Below are positions 13,701-28,700 of a stretch of DNA of 64,000 bases, one piece after another (position 1 is the first letter of the stretch; every line of letters starts with the position of its first letter). The DNA is taken from positions 100,483,990-100,547,989 of the forward strand of contig NC_066315.1 in NCBI RefSeq assembly GCF_022539315.1, given 5' to 3'. Source of the stretch: Serinus canaria. Taxonomy: Eukaryota > Chordata > Aves > Passeriformes > Fringillidae. The notes under the pieces were generated by a model. That model was not told the origin of the DNA and searched no databases. It worked only from the letters and a program-made list of their open reading frames with translations. The position numbers and the translations under genes are program-made.

Positions 13701-16700
13701 CATTGCCACAGGAGGATTTCATACACTGAAAAGGCAGAAATGTTGCTATGCAATTTGGGCAGAGACAGACTTTTTTGGAAATGGCACTAAGACTGAAGTG
13801 GTGTAAAACATCAGAAAGTTACTTATCAATACTCTCTGTCCAGTCACAATCACACTAATTAATTCTACTGCTAATCAAGCATTTTTCACTTGGTTTCCAC
13901 TATATTTCTATAAACATACTCTACCAACACTCTCCTTTCTCTCTGCTGAGTGCTTGATAAGGTCACAAGTAGATCCACTGAGACCAAATATTTCTATATA
14001 TAGAAGTAATTGCCTGTGGAATTAAGTGCACTTGCCTGGGTATCTAGTTCATACTAAACTTAATTTAGCTGATTTTCCTCGTCTATTATATTAATTATTA
14101 GGGACAGTGCACACCGCCAGCTGCAGCAATGCCTATCAAAGTTGGAAACTAATTATCTAATTATGTGGCAAGAATGAGTTCCTCTGCAAGAACATCCACA
14201 ACCATCAGATGCAGACAAACAAGTAAACTATCACAGGGAAGAACCAGTTCCTCCAGACACCCATGTGGCACACAGCTCTTTTTTAAAAGGAGGCAAAAGA
14301 ATGGCAGTGTATTCTAGGAATACTGGTTCTCATTAACCATTTCAAATACAGCCCATGTAAGCAGAGCAAACAGTTCCACAGGCCCCATCGCAGGCAAAGT
14401 TTGCTAGACAATATCAGCTGATTAAAAATATATTAAATTAAAAAAATAATGTCAGAGAAACAAGGTTGAGTGTCTGGACATGCTGTCTCCTAGCTCTCTG
14501 CACCCCAGAAGAGGATTCAGGGAGAGGAGGAAACAGCAGTAGTGGAAGAAGATCAGACCACAGATCTCTTAAGAAATCTTAACCTATACAAGCCTGAGGA
14601 TGCATAGGGAGCAACACCATTCTTTATCATCCCTGTTGCTTTTGAAAGGTTGTGGAGAAAGGTGAATGTTATATCTGTCCTCAAACAGGGGCATAATAAG
14701 CCATGGGTTTACAGGCTGGTTAGACTCACTCTGTTTCCTGGGAAAACCCAAAGCAAATCCCCTGAGAAGCTGCTTCTGAGCACAAGAAGGTGAAGAAGGT
14801 GACCAGGACCAGTCAGCATGGGCTTACCAAGGGTTAACCACGTCCAGCCATCCTGGTTGCCCTCTATGGCAGCATCACTGGATGTCGTTTACCGTGACTT
14901 TGGCAAGGCTTTTGATACTTCTCCCTACAGCATCCTGGTACGTCCAAGTTGGGATGCTGCAGTCTAGATAGGCAGACTGTTAGCTGTGTGAGTAGCTGGC
15001 TGGAACACCCAACTCAAAGGTCAGTGGTTAATGGTATGTGTCTACCCACAGGCCAGTTACCTTAATACCTTTTATCAGAGCCTGAAGGATGAAAAAACAG
15101 GCACCCAATTCAGCCCTCAGATGACACCAAACTCAGAGCTGCACTCAGTATCTTGAGGGCAGGGCTGCTCCTCATAGGGCCTTAGGCTGGAGGCAGATTT
15201 GGGTCAAAAGAAGCCTTTACATACTTCAGAAAAGACAAACGCCAAGCACTCCTTGTGGGAAGGAAGAGCCCCTGGCTATGAGAGAGGCTGGGCACTGGCT
15301 GCCTGAGAAGCAGCTCTGCCCAAAAAGGACCTGAGGGAAGCAATCTGAGCATGAGCCAGCAGCACGCTCTGGCAGCAGAGACAGCCAGCAGCAAGCACAG
15401 GAGCCAAGACAGAACATTAGGCAAAGCAGTTATCCCCTCTTAGATGTGGTCTAACACCACCAGGGTCACACTTCCTTTGGGCCCCACAACACAAGACAAA
15501 TGCTGACAAGCTGGCACACACTCAGAGGAGGGCTGCAAGAGTCAGGGCTGGAGGACTCGCCCTGTGAGGGGAGGCTGAGGAAACAGGGCCAGCTCAGCCT
15601 GGAGACACAATGGCTCTGGTGTGCCACAAAGCTGCCTGTCAGTGCCCATGGGAAGGGCTGCTGAGAAACTGAACCAGGTTCTTCAGAGCGGTGCATCCAG
15701 GACAGGGAGTGAATGGAAGGAGAAAAGGCTCTGGCTTGATGAGGGCATTGCACTACGAGGACTATTTGAACAACTGCCCAAGGAGGTTGTGGAAGCTCTT
15801 CTCTGGGGCAGACAATGGCCCAAGCAATCTGGTCTGAATTCACTATCAAGTCTCCTTGGGCAGAAAGTTGGACTCAAGTTCTCCCAAGGTCCCTTCCAGC
15901 CTGCAAGATCCTTCCCACTGGCAAACAGCGACCAGCACTGGAAGCCCTGGAAGGTAAACTGAACAAGACAGTTTTTCTTCTCCTCATGACAAGTGCCAGC
16001 CTCATCCTGTTTAGAAGGCCTGGAGAAAAATGTATCTGTTTGGGATTTTTTAAATGTATTCCACTGGAATGATTACCTTCCTTAGCAATGCCCTCCAGGA
16101 GCGTTTATCAACATTTAAGTTTTTTAGCAACATGATGATAAGACCAACAGTACTGCCTCTACAGCAGGCTTGGTCTGAAACAGCAGATGTGACCCAGGCC
16201 ACGATTTATGTACAGATTTAGAAGGAATAGGCTTACTCTGTATCTACTATCTACTATGTTTTGCTCTGGTGTATTCAAAGCTGTTCTTAGTTTACATCTG
16301 CATAAATAGTAGCCACACCACAGGCTTTATAGGATTTATTGGTGTCTTTGGGAAAGTAGTTTATAGACCTGAAACAGACAGCTATTTTCAGAAAACTTCT
16401 AAACAATCACAATTCATTAATTAAAGAGAGCATATACTTACTTATTCCTTGAAAAAGTTCTTCAATGTTAACAGCATTCTTTGCACTGGTTTCAACAACA
16501 ATTGCACCTATAGATTCTGCATATTCTTTGGCATCCTTCATAGGAACCTCCCTGAAAAAAAAAAAGAAGCCAAATTAAAAAAAAAAAAAATTAAAAAATT
16601 TAAATTAAAAAAAAAAGTTAGTTTTTAAGAAAAAACCCCAAACAACCTCAAACAAAGTCTGAGCATTAATATGCTCTTCCTCTCCATAAAAGCAATACTG

Positions 16701-19700
16701 TCTTTCTTCATATGGCATTTGGATCCTATTAAAATATATCAGAATTTCAACAAAATAGATCAGTCTGAAGATTTCTAGATTTCTGTGACTTGCCGCTGAA
16801 TCCATGCCTTGAGAAAAGGAAAATAATTTAAAGAAAATCACATTTGTTTGTGTCTTATATTTGATAAGAAAAGCACTCTCCACATGCCAAATGTTCAAGC
16901 AAGATAAGGTACAACTGTTGTGGATGAAAACGATAAGAGCATCATATGTCTTGGTCTTTCCTTGCAAGCAGCAAGGAAATGAGATTCCAAAGTAAGTAAG
17001 AAAACTACTGACTTTGAGAACATCAGCAACAGCAATCTGTGAGTGCCAGTTCACTGGGGAAAGACACCAATTCTGCGCCATTTCACCAAAATGACACCGT
17101 CTTAAAATCACCAGCAGACCAAACCCTCTCATTTTGCAACCAGTACTTCATATGCCAAGAGCTGGCAAGTGCAGTTAATAACATTCAAAGAGACCACTGC
17201 TTTGAACAAGCTAGCCCCATGCTGGCCTAGTATCTCCCTGAGCCAGGTGGCAAAGCTGGATCTGCCTTGTGTGCACTGCTATCTCTAACCACCTCTACTC
17301 CTGATTTTTGGGCTACAGCAGAATCTGCACAGACTGCTTCAGCCCACAGCTCCAATACACCAATCCAGAGACTCCTCGTACAATTTCCTCCCTGTACGAG
17401 CGTGTCAGACACATCACTCAGCTTGGTGTCATCAGCAAACTGCTGAGGGTGCACTCGATCCCTTCTGTGTCATTACTGAAGGTATTAAATACCGCTGGTC
17501 CCAGTATGGATCCCCGAGAGACACCACTGGTGTCCAGCAGGACTCTGAGCCTTTGACCACCACCCACCAACTCCTCATCCATCAAACAGGCCACCCATCA
17601 AATCCATCTCTTTCCAGTTTAGAGAGAAGGATGTTGTACAGGACCATGTCAAAGGATTTAAAGAAATCCAGATAAATTACGGAACAAGGAAATATTATGG
17701 ATGCACTGAATGAAGATCTGAGCATGAAATTCTGCTGAATTCTCTTAACCAAGGATTTCCAGAGAACCCAATTTGTTCAGAAGGTGAATCACATTTTTAG
17801 GGAAGTGAACACTTCTTAGCTGCTGTTACAACTATTGAATTCTATAATGCTCAGAAAAGTATTATGGACACTTGCAACATTTTAGCATTGAAGTTTCAGT
17901 TCCTGTCTTTAAAACTACTTTTTAATGACCTGTCAGAAGAAAGCCTTACTCCTATTACTTAGAAGTATGCTGAACATTCAGCAGTTCCAAGAGTTGACAG
18001 TACTACAAACAAAGATGAGGATTTATAGTTGATTAAATTGCTTGCCTATTTGTAGAAATTCCTTCAAAGTGGAGAAGAAATTTACTTCAACAGAGCATCA
18101 AGAGTTGCTGATAACTTATTAACAACATCAAGAAAAACCGTTGTGATCCCTAAGCGTCCCAAGGACATCTTGGCAGCTCAAGACCAAATTTTAGATGCTA
18201 AACAGGGAGGGTAGCCTGGTCAATGATTATGAGAAATACATTAATTCCTCCTTACACCATCTCTTACACTCAGAGATGGCAGAATCAAACCAACTTGAAC
18301 CGGGTCAGCTTGACCTCTTTTGCATCTCTTCATATTGGTCTTAAAAGCAGCTGTCTCTCTGATACCCAGCAAAACATCTGCCAAAAGCTCTACAAAACCA
18401 AGCAGAGATGCCAAAAATGCATACAAACAGCAGCTTGCTCCTGTGTGCTCACATCATCTTACTTGTAAATGCTCTGTGCCTAAAGGCATGCGTACTTTCT
18501 ACTCATTGGAAATAATCTGATAAATTGGTGACATGTTTCACCTAAAACCATTTTTACTGAAGTAAATCTGAAGACATAAAGCAGACAGAGACTGCAAACA
18601 GCTGCATGCATTGCATAAACAATCAGATTTCTGGAAGAACTGTGAAAATATATCACATATGAGATAGTCTACTCTCTATTTTTCCACCAAAATAACTTTA
18701 TCTGGACATCACTGGATAACTTCAACAAGAAAAAAGATTGGCAGATGCAGAAAGAACAACTGCACAAAAAAATAGCACCAAAACTATTCATAATTATGAG
18801 GAGAAAAAAATGTCCTCTCCCATAAAAACCAAAAAGATTAAGAGACATTAGCTCATGGGGTACACTGAGGGCCATTCACCCAGCAACACAATTTGTGCAA
18901 AGAATAGCTATACCAGCTGAACGGGAGCAAGAATTGGGTGATCAGCAATCAGTAAACTACAGGTAGTGGTTGATGATATGATGAGAAGATTACACATCAC
19001 AGTTGCTCTGTGAGGAAGCCCAGTGCTTTCACAACATTTCTGGGATACAGGATTTTTTTAAAGTCTTCAATTGGTGCAAGAGCAAGGAGGAAAAGGGCTG
19101 GTTATGGACTCATTTAAAATTGTTGCCATTTGTCACCATCTCCAAAATTACTACCCAATCTGGCAAGTGTATTGCCTGGAACACTTATGCAATAAATTTG
19201 AAAGTAACTCTCAGGGCAACCAAAACCCCTGATCTGTGCTAACTGGCTTTTGGTTTTATTTTTAGAACCATCCTTTCCTCTTATTTTCTCCTTCACATCT
19301 AGAAATTTTTGTCTTGTCAGACTCAGTTCGATCACGTTGCCGGCATATCGCAACATCACGGAGGAGATGCCACTACACCTGTGTCCCTGATTCTTAGCCC
19401 AAAAGAAACCAGAAGTTTGCCAGAATTAGGGCTTGTTCAGTTCTTACAGAAAGCAGTGAGTTGCAGCTTTGTGTTGGTTCACGGCTGACAGTGGCAGAGG
19501 GGAGAACAAAACAAAACCCACACAGGTCAAACCCCCACGTGGGCCTTGATTCAATAAAAGCACTGCAGCACCTACTTGAAATTACACACATGTTCCAGAG
19601 CTCTGGAGAATCTGGGCCAAAGTAACTAAACACTTGGGGATGTATTTGAACGGCCATGAGAGCCTACGAGGCCATAAGGGGAAAGCATCAAATATGATCA

Positions 19701-22700
19701 TTGAGTTTGTACTCATAGGTGAAGCAAGAAATAAGAGTCATGGACTGACAAACAGAATCACTACTGTACAGCAGAATGTGCTTCCATTACCTGAAAGGAT
19801 AAATGCAAATCCAAAATACAGCTAACAAGCAGAAGAACGATTCTAGCTGCACTCTCACTCCAAATAGCATCATCTCAGCTCTTCTGACAGGGTTAGGGTT
19901 CAACCCTTCCCTCTTCTATCTAGGAGGTTCTTTGCCTCACACAGGGGACAAAAGTTTTACTTGAGGATATGCTCAAAAAAATCCCAAAAATACACTTTCT
20001 ACATCCAATATTATGAAACTGTTTCAGTTCTTGCAAATCACAAGTTCTCGAAGTTCTGTGATTAATAGTTTACCTCTTGCCCACCCTCACAGCTTTATAT
20101 TGCCAGTTTTGCTCATCACTTATTATATTCTGCACCTTTTAATAAAATGGAAGGGAGAAACAAAAAAGAGAACCCTTTTCCATTCCCAATGATTCAGCAG
20201 ATAAAGGATGTAGAGATTGTACAAATAAAGAGGAAGGGCAGTAAAAGAGAGGTTAAAAAAAACACAATTCACATCGTGCTGTTGTTGAGGTTGTACATTG
20301 CTAGAATCACTGATTCTAGTACAGGAGGCCAAAATTTTATACTAATATAACTATTATACTATTATATAGCTATTATAACGAAGCAAAACTGTTACCTGGA
20401 GGGAAAAAACAACAAAGTTACCACAGTGAAAGCAACAATAAAAAGTATTACCTGATATCAGAAAGATCACATTTGTTTCCAGCAATGGCCATTACAATGT
20501 TTTCAGGACCATGTTCTTTTAGTTCTTTCACCCATTTTTTCAAAGTATGAAATGAATCCTGCATCAGAGAAATAACAAAATAAGCTATCAGCACACTCCC
20601 TGCCGATATATTTGCCTATTTTTTAAAGTAGAGGAGCACAGCTTTGACAGTATTAATGCAATAATGATTATATAGATCACAAGACTAGAAGATCACTTAT
20701 CTCTGCAATTTGCTTTTCAAGCTTTAGGCCATAAGGCTTCTTCAAATTAATTCTTGAACTTGGATGCTTCCCCCTTTTCCACTTCCCCTCCTCCCTGCTC
20801 CAACGCAGCACCGAATATTAAACTTCCAGTGATGAAGAAACTACTCCAGCTCATCTAATAGCTCATTTCCTTCACCTCATGTGAGCTTCATTTGTCTAAC
20901 TGCACTTCTGTCCAGCAGCTTACCATCTCAATCACTGTCATATTTTTGGCAATATCCAATGGAGCTTCCACAGAGATGCCCTGCTTTCCTGCATTTCCAG
21001 ATCTGTGATCTGGTAAACTTCAAATGTCTCACTGTAAAACTGAAGAGAGAGGTGACAATTCACTTGGCATTTTTCCCCTCCAAGCATGAAAATCAAACTC
21101 TATCTGATGCTGCCTACCTTTTAATAGTAATTTTTCTTTTTCTTTACACCAGTGAAGGAGTAGCTATAAGATAACACTTATTTCTGGAGATTCTAATTAT
21201 AATGCACAGTTGAAATTTCTACTGACCAAGTGAGCTCCCAAACAGATGATAAATAATTCCTTCCCCTTCAGAAATGCACATAAGAGTTGCCTCTAAATCA
21301 GCAGTGGGTGCATCAGTATCACCGAAGGTAGAGCCCTATCAGTCACTTGGGAAAAAAATCCATTCTGCTTTAAAGATTAACACTGACTATTAAGCATCAG
21401 AAAGTGAAATATACATTGACCTTCCTCTCCTATTTCTCCCTCTTTATTCTGAGGGCTGTTCCACATAAGCTTGGAGAAAGGCTGGCAAAACAAAACTTTA
21501 TTCTTATAATATATTACAAGATCAACTGTAAAATATTTAAATCCAAAGTATCAATCCAGCACGATTTATTCTTCCTCACCTTCTCCTGGCAAATTAGCAG
21601 TGGAGAACAGCACAGCTGCACAACAGTGACCACCACTGTCAGCGACAGATCATTACACTAATGCACTGGGGAACCAAACCAGCCCTCCCTACCTCGTAGT
21701 AAATAGTCAATTGGCAAGAAAGGAATAAAATGCCAGTGAACTCTCCTGGACATCCATCCATTAGAACTGCCTCTAAGTCTGCCCTGTCAGCAGGGGTTTC
21801 TTCCAAAAGGAGTGAAAGAGGCACTCAGCTGGGATCTCCTAGCCTCCTCTGCCTGAGAAATGAGCCAGAGAAGTTAAGGATCTAAAAATAAAATTTTCAT
21901 TCCAAATGAATAATGTTGAGACAAAAGGTCAGAGACTTATGTTTTCATTACCAGTTTGAAAATTAAGAGATGATGCTGGTAATACAGACATGAAATGATA
22001 TGCTTAGATAAAAATAATTAGTTTTAAAATCAGTAATATGCAAACAACTTAATTTCTACTCAGATGATACAGCCAACAGCTGCTTTTTCTAGTAAAAATT
22101 CAACTCCACACAGAGAACATAGGTGGTGGTAGGGAGTATTGCAGGATATGAATCCTGCTTTCTTAGTCAGAGGAAACCCAAAGAAACATTGACAAAATGC
22201 AGTCTCAAACCTTTTGTCTACATGAAGCTGAAACAACACAGAAGCAGGACTTTTTATTTAATGTTTTCAGGCAGTTGGACACCTCCACCCAGATCTACAC
22301 AAACTACTGAAGCATATACATGCCAGACAAATTAAATTTTGCAGTTCTGGGGCTTAACTCGAACTCAGGCCCAAACAGAGGAGTTAACACAGGCAAAAGC
22401 ATCCCAAAGGTCTCACCTGTTTGGTGATATCATACACTATGACAGCTGCTGCTGAGCCTCGGTAGTACATTGGAGCCAAGGAATGAAACTGTTAAAACAT
22501 AAAACCCCAAGAGAAAGTATCATTAATAAATCAGAACTATCACACACTTTGCCAGGTCTCAAAGACTGGCCATGGCAGGACCAACCACTTCCTTTCATCC
22601 CACAGAGAACAGCCTTATCAGTGGTCACCCATCTTTTCCTTTTCTTTTCCTTAAACACAAAGAAGCCAGACCTCCTTTATTTTGTGCTGTTCTTCATCCC

Positions 22701-25700
22701 ACTGAATTTACCCAACCAGCCCTTACTGATTCAATGCATCATTTTCCATTACAGGGCATGGACTCCCAGGACAGGTTTTGACAGGAAGATCAACTGCACT
22801 TGGAAGCCTAACCTGATGGCATAGGGACCCCTTCCCCTGGCAAACCACAGTCTTGCTTTGTAGATCTAAGACTGGATTCAGCTTGGGTTTGAATTTTGTA
22901 AAGCATTGCAAATGATCTGGATAAAACTAACTTGTCAGGAAAATCTAACACCTGTCTTGATTACCTATCCTATACTATGATAAGATATTTAAAAAAACAT
23001 GGATTCTTGCAGTTGCTCTTCAGCTTTTTGTTTCAAGGAAAACATTCTTTGAGGAAAAAACCCAAGAAATAAACATGTTTGTTAGAACAACTGAAGAACA
23101 GCATAATTTTCATAATTTACCAATGACTAAGCAGCTGATTTAGAATTTCAGCTTACAATTATAATTAGAGTAAGGAAGTAAAAAAAGTCTTTCTGCTGAT
23201 TCAACTAAAGTTTAGTCTCAAACAAACCAAAAATAATCTTTCTGGGAAAATGCATCCAGTCTCAGTATGCTCACAAAGCCATTTTATAATTTTTGTAGGG
23301 GTGAGTTATCTGCAAAAGCTGCATATTAAGCTGCAGCTAATAACTGAGGTCTGCACCTAAATCAAATACATTATTAGGGCAGGGTCTGAACCTCACTGCC
23401 CAGCAAACAGGCACGGATCCACGTGTCGCACTGCAAACCTCTGCACATTTACTGGACACATCTTTTTCCCAGATCTGCACCTACTGACTGAGCATTTAGA
23501 CTTTTAGCAGCCACCTCATTTCTTGCTCTTTCACGTGCAACATATCAGGCAATTTATTTGCGGCGCTGGTTCCCTCGCCAGTTTGTAAGCTATTTATCAC
23601 AGATCGCGCACACCAGCTCAAGGTCGGCGCTTCCTTCTGTAACAGTATGGATGCACAGCAGCAGTGACAGATGGCCAAGGGTTGAAGTGTTTTGGGGAGC
23701 GAGGCAGGTGGGAGAGCTCATTAATAAGAGAAAACAGCAGGAAAGAGGATGAGAAAAGAAAGAGGAATCAGTCAAGAAGCGTGGTCTGAAGAAACGGAAT
23801 CAGCCAAGATCCTCAGGGAGCTGGGTCGATGTGTGCTTTCTGGGGTTTTAGTATGTAGCTTTATTACTTGCATGCTTAATGCAATACTTTCCAGAACTTT
23901 TAGGCTTCTAAATCACAACAGAAATTCTCAGTATGTTAGAACAGAACAGACCATTTCAGTTGGAGTGGACCTACAACAATTATGCAAACCAAGTGCCTGC
24001 TCAATTCAGGGCTGGCTAAAAGTTAAATCATCTTGTTAAGGGCATTGTCCAAATGCTTCTTAAACACTGACAAGCTTGAGGCATCATTTCAGATAACAAG
24101 AAGGGCTTTTTCAAGCATCTTAACAGCAGAGGAGGTCTAAAGAAAACATTGGACTCATTACTTGCTTCATGATCACTGTGGCCAAGGCATCGCACCTACT
24201 ACCACATTCCCCAAGTCCTTCTTAATCACAAAGGAGTCTAGGAGGGCATCTTGCCTGGCTGGGTCACTAAATGCCTGCAATGAGAAGTTATCTCCTACTA
24301 TCTTCAAGCCAAGACCATCTCCTGAACATAAATTGTGTTGAAGTAGTCTGCAAGTCAGGAACCTTAACTGTGGAGGGTAGTCTGACTTTCATGCTGTATG
24401 CACACTCCTCCCAGTCTGTAAACTCCAGGAAAAAAACATTCAAACCCTACACACATGCTGATTTGGTCTTAATCTAGATTACATTTTAATCTAGACTACA
24501 TGGTATTCATGAATTTACAAAGAGCTCTCAGATAATAGTAATCACATTTCACAGGAGCCATGTAGTTAAACTCACATACTCCAAATTCCTTCAAGACTGG
24601 CCCTGCAAGCACACTGAGAACCTGTACAACATCTTGGGAATTTCTCTCCCTTTTCTCTCCCTTTTCTTCTGACCAGCTGACAAGAACACTTCCCTTAATA
24701 GCTGTTTCACTGGAGAATATTTGCAGTGTTAGGGCCAGAAAGCAAAAAAAAAAAAATTGTTCTTTGTCATTTTCTTATACAGGCTAATAAACAAACATAA
24801 CAATACACTATGTCCCAGTCACAAGAAATCACTCACTGTTTTCTACAAGAAAACAAGAAAAGCCTCTTTGCAACACTGAATGAATCAAGAGGGGCTGAAA
24901 AATTTTAACTGCATGAATTTCGTGATGTAATGATAGACTCTCAACAGATGTGCTTCATGAGCATGAATTTTCCAATATCGTGCAAATAATGATGTTTAAT
25001 TCTTCTTTTAAATCAGTGCCCAAAAGCAAAGTCCTCTTGAACATTTTTCTGGCCTAATTAATTGGAAAAAGAGAGTCACACCAAATTAATTAACGGGATA
25101 CAAAATACTAATCTGCACATTTTTCACCTGCCAAGGACCAAATGTGGGACAGCTGCCCAAAACAAGTGACACACAAAAAACCAGCTCACAAAACTACACC
25201 TCACGGGACTACCTTCTGTATTATAAACGACAATGTCTATAACCTTGATTTTATAGTTCAGTATTTCTGTAACCAGAAATTCCCAAGAAAATCAGGATAA
25301 ATAGAAGCAGTTTGAGATTTGGCATAGGAACAATGCTGATTGAGAAGGGCCACCTAAAAATGCTCAGGCAGCCACTCCTGGCTCTGCCACAGGAACACTC
25401 ATGTTACAGTCCCAGCTTTCCAGGGAGCCAGCCCCTCCATAACCTGCAGCCAAGAGCAGCACTCTGGCAGATGTCACCCTTCCTGCAGGCAGCAGCAGCT
25501 CAAATCCCCTTGGCCTAACAGAAAAACACAGACCAGAAAGAGATTTCCTTCAGCTCCCACCATCACAAATAATCACACTCCTAACCCATTTCAAAAGCTG
25601 ATCAATGTTCTGCCTAAAATAATTAGTTTTCTTTCTTCATTATACTGCTACAGGGATCATATTACTTTGACAATTAATAACATTTTAAATTCGTAATTAC

Positions 25701-28700
25701 TAAATTACTTGTAATTTGCTTGTACCTTGACTTAATAAAGTTAAGGGATCACTGCTTGCCTTTAGTTGAAATATTAATACAGAGTGATAAGCTTGCAGAT
25801 TTAACTTTGCCAGTCTGCTATACCAGGCTCTTACACTCTGGAGATAAGGTAAAAGGGAGAAATAAAGGTCTAATCACCTTTCCTTGTGATGAAACGTGAA
25901 GCCTGGTCCAGCTTCAGCTCATCTTTCCTGACTGCTGGTGACCAGGTTTCTATGCAGCATTATAGGCATTAAATGAACAGCCTTAACTGCACAACCCCTA
26001 ACACTTTTCTCATGGCTGCATCATACTCACATGATCATTCTTCAATTGGTGAATACATTCAGAGGTGGCTTTTCTCCTCTGTTTCCCAAAAAAACCCCAA
26101 AATTTAAAAAACTCACCTACAACTTCACAGCATGTATTTTTGTTAGGAGCAAAAATAGAACCTTGGTACTTACACTACCAAACTTCACCTCAACTGCTTT
26201 CCACCTTCTAAGCACTGGGAAAACTTCCCATCTCTGCATAATGAGTAAATTACCATTAGCAGGTCACCTACTGAGGGAATTTAGAAGTTTCATGCCTCTC
26301 ATTCTGTGTCCACCAAAAAAAGTTTGCCTATTTGACCAACTGCATCACTCATTAGTCCCATTTTGTTTTTGGAGAGGTTGATAACAACTGCTGAGCCTGA
26401 GGTTGCTAATCCACACAGTGCCATACTCAAGTTGCAGGGGTACATTTCCCAATCCAACAGCCAGGCTGAAAGGACCACTCAAAATATAAACAAGAAAATT
26501 ATTTTTCCAAAGACATGCCAAAACCCAGAATCAATTACTTCATGCAGACTTCCAGGACTCTCCTCCTGGGAGACACCCAGCATGCTCCATACCTGCAGTC
26601 ACCTGAATCCTGGAGCAATGCTGACTGGGCTCAGAGCACCCTCCTCCTTGTGCTCCTCTACCAACACATCCACTTTGCACTTGTGGTTCATCATCTCTGA
26701 CACCAAGCAAAGAAGTGAGGCCACATGTGCATTATGAAATTTCCTCTGAAAGCAGAATCCAAAGGTCCGACTAGAAACTGCCCAACTCTTTACAGCCACA
26801 GAGCCCCCTAGTACAGGGAGCAAATTCAGTCTTACATGGTGCAAATGCACCAGAGTTTCTCTCATTGATTCCAGGAGTATTTTGGGACTCTGCAACCCCT
26901 CATCTGGCCATCTCAACGAAGTCAACAGAAGCTATGCCCTTGCAAAGGACAGAAAGATGGAACCAAGTAGCCATTAAGGAATTTACCACCTATTTAAAAG
27001 CAGTGTAGTGTTTTGCTTTCTGCTTCCTGTGCATCTCATCATGGAGGGGAGTATTTGGTCACAGGTAACATCATGTTTCCTCTTTACTAAAAGTAAAGAA
27101 TGGGGAAGAAGGAAAGCCATCATATCCTACTTGGAACAGAAAACCAAAATCAAGGGAAAACAGCATAAATCACACTTGAGCTGTGGTAGTGGAAGTCTCT
27201 TAACCCTGTCTAATATAATGCTGAATTAGAAAGCAAAACAGAGGCCAAATGAACACAGAAATAAAAACTACCACTCCTGCTTGTTTATATACAGGCTGAC
27301 AAATGCTGCTGAAGACAGTTGGGATTCATTCAATCTGCCAGGCACACCAGGGAACATTAATTCATGTCAGCAGCTCTCTGCACCATCCTGTGGTGCTGTA
27401 TCCCAGGATTGGCATACTGTCACAGCAGGGCTGCCTCTTCCCAACTCCACAGTCAAGAGGCAAAACAGCAAAAAAAACCAACAACTACAACTGCCACCTA
27501 ACTCCTGCACTTGGTTGCTTTTACTATTCTAGGCTGTAAAGAACATCACCTGCTCTTACTGCAAAAGGATTATCATTCTGCCCATCAGCACAGCTGGAAA
27601 GGATAAGGGTGCACAGATTGAGCAGAATCACACCAGTGCTCAGCAAGTGTCACACACTTTGAATTCAGCTATGATTTTCCTACACAGGGCCTTCTCAAGC
27701 ACCTGCAGGTGCACAGCAGCACAAGATTTGCTTCCTGACAGCTGTGATCATTTGACTAAATTTCATTCCCTTTCCTATGGAGCTGCTCTCTGACAACATA
27801 TGTTGGATCTGAGTGGAGAAGACCAAACCACTTGGTTCCTCTCAAAGTCAGAGATCCTTTCTCATACTCTTTACCTGGGTGCCACTAATGGCAAGGACAG
27901 CCACAGCCTCAGGCGCAGCTGCTTGCTGACATGTGCTGGAAGCCCCGCAGCTTCCGTCCCTTCCTGCTACACCCACTCGCACTTTCTGGACTCTGGACTC
28001 TCTCAAACATGTACCAGGTCCCTTCGCTCAGCAGGTCATTCCCACACAGGTGATTTTGGGTGTCCTGTTTCTCCTGCCCTCGGCCCTTCCTGCCAGGCCA
28101 CTCTCAGAAATCCCCTTCAGTCCTGTCCCAAAAGCCACCTGAAGTACACTTGCCCAAGCCTGGGCAGTTCTACGCCCCACTCCTGCCACCTTCAAGGCAG
28201 TGGCTGCCACAAACAAACAATTGTGGTGGTGCAGGGAGAAGCAAAGGCAAAACCCAAAAGCATTAAGCAGATTATCCTGACACACAAGCTTCTGGAAGAG
28301 GGAGGGATACAAAATTCCTGACATTCTCAGCTGGCAAAGAGCAAATGGGAAAAATGTTATGCATGAAAGCCACTTTCAGATACCACTTAGCATTTTAAAA
28401 CCTTGAGTAGTTTTCTTTATAAGACTGAAGGCTGAAATTCAAGTTCTCAGGATTTGCAAGCTGAGTAAATCAGGAAATATCTGTCTCTGATCTGCAGGTA
28501 TTTTTTGCTGGTTAAATTGAAGATTAAATATATATCTATATATATAAAAGAGTGAGCATTTTTTCCAATGTCTAAGAATTCTTTAACCGAAGAAGGAAAA
28601 ATCTCAACAATTTAGGTTAACCTTTTCAGGTTCTTTTAAATAGGCAGAAAACAAACTTTTGCAACACCACAGAAGGGACCTGTGCTTAGCCATTCTGAAA

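Larger units (their letters stand above)
4726..16441 (-). other. RAB31: RAB31 intron 6
   Basis: The 11.7-kb intron runs from donor GTAAGT (16436-16441) to acceptor TTTCAG (4726-4731). It contains CR1 pieces near 8131, 9561, 11740 and 14600-15912, a hairpin rearrangement at 6382-6508, two short tandem duplications (5745-5795, 6843-6881) and a CpG-rich patch near 11965-12066. The remainder is AT-rich with no coding signal. Confidence 0.9.
16552..20451 (-). other. RAB31: RAB31 intron 5
   Basis: The 3.9-kb intron runs from the GTAATA donor to the CAG acceptor. It holds a long A-rich (T-rich on the gene strand) tract next to the acceptor and a minus-strand CR1 reverse-transcriptase relic at about 17225-17700. 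The rest is AT-rich with no coding signal. Confidence 0.9.

Noticed and set aside
19886..19905. Telomere-like GGGTTAGGGTT
   Set aside because: Only about two TTAGGG-like units are present, which is expected by chance.
27800..28321. A 173-codon plus-strand open frame in a GC-richer part of intron 3
   Set aside because: Overlapping frames on both strands are open as well, and the residue composition (Ser, Pro, Cys rich) is typical of non-coding sequence.
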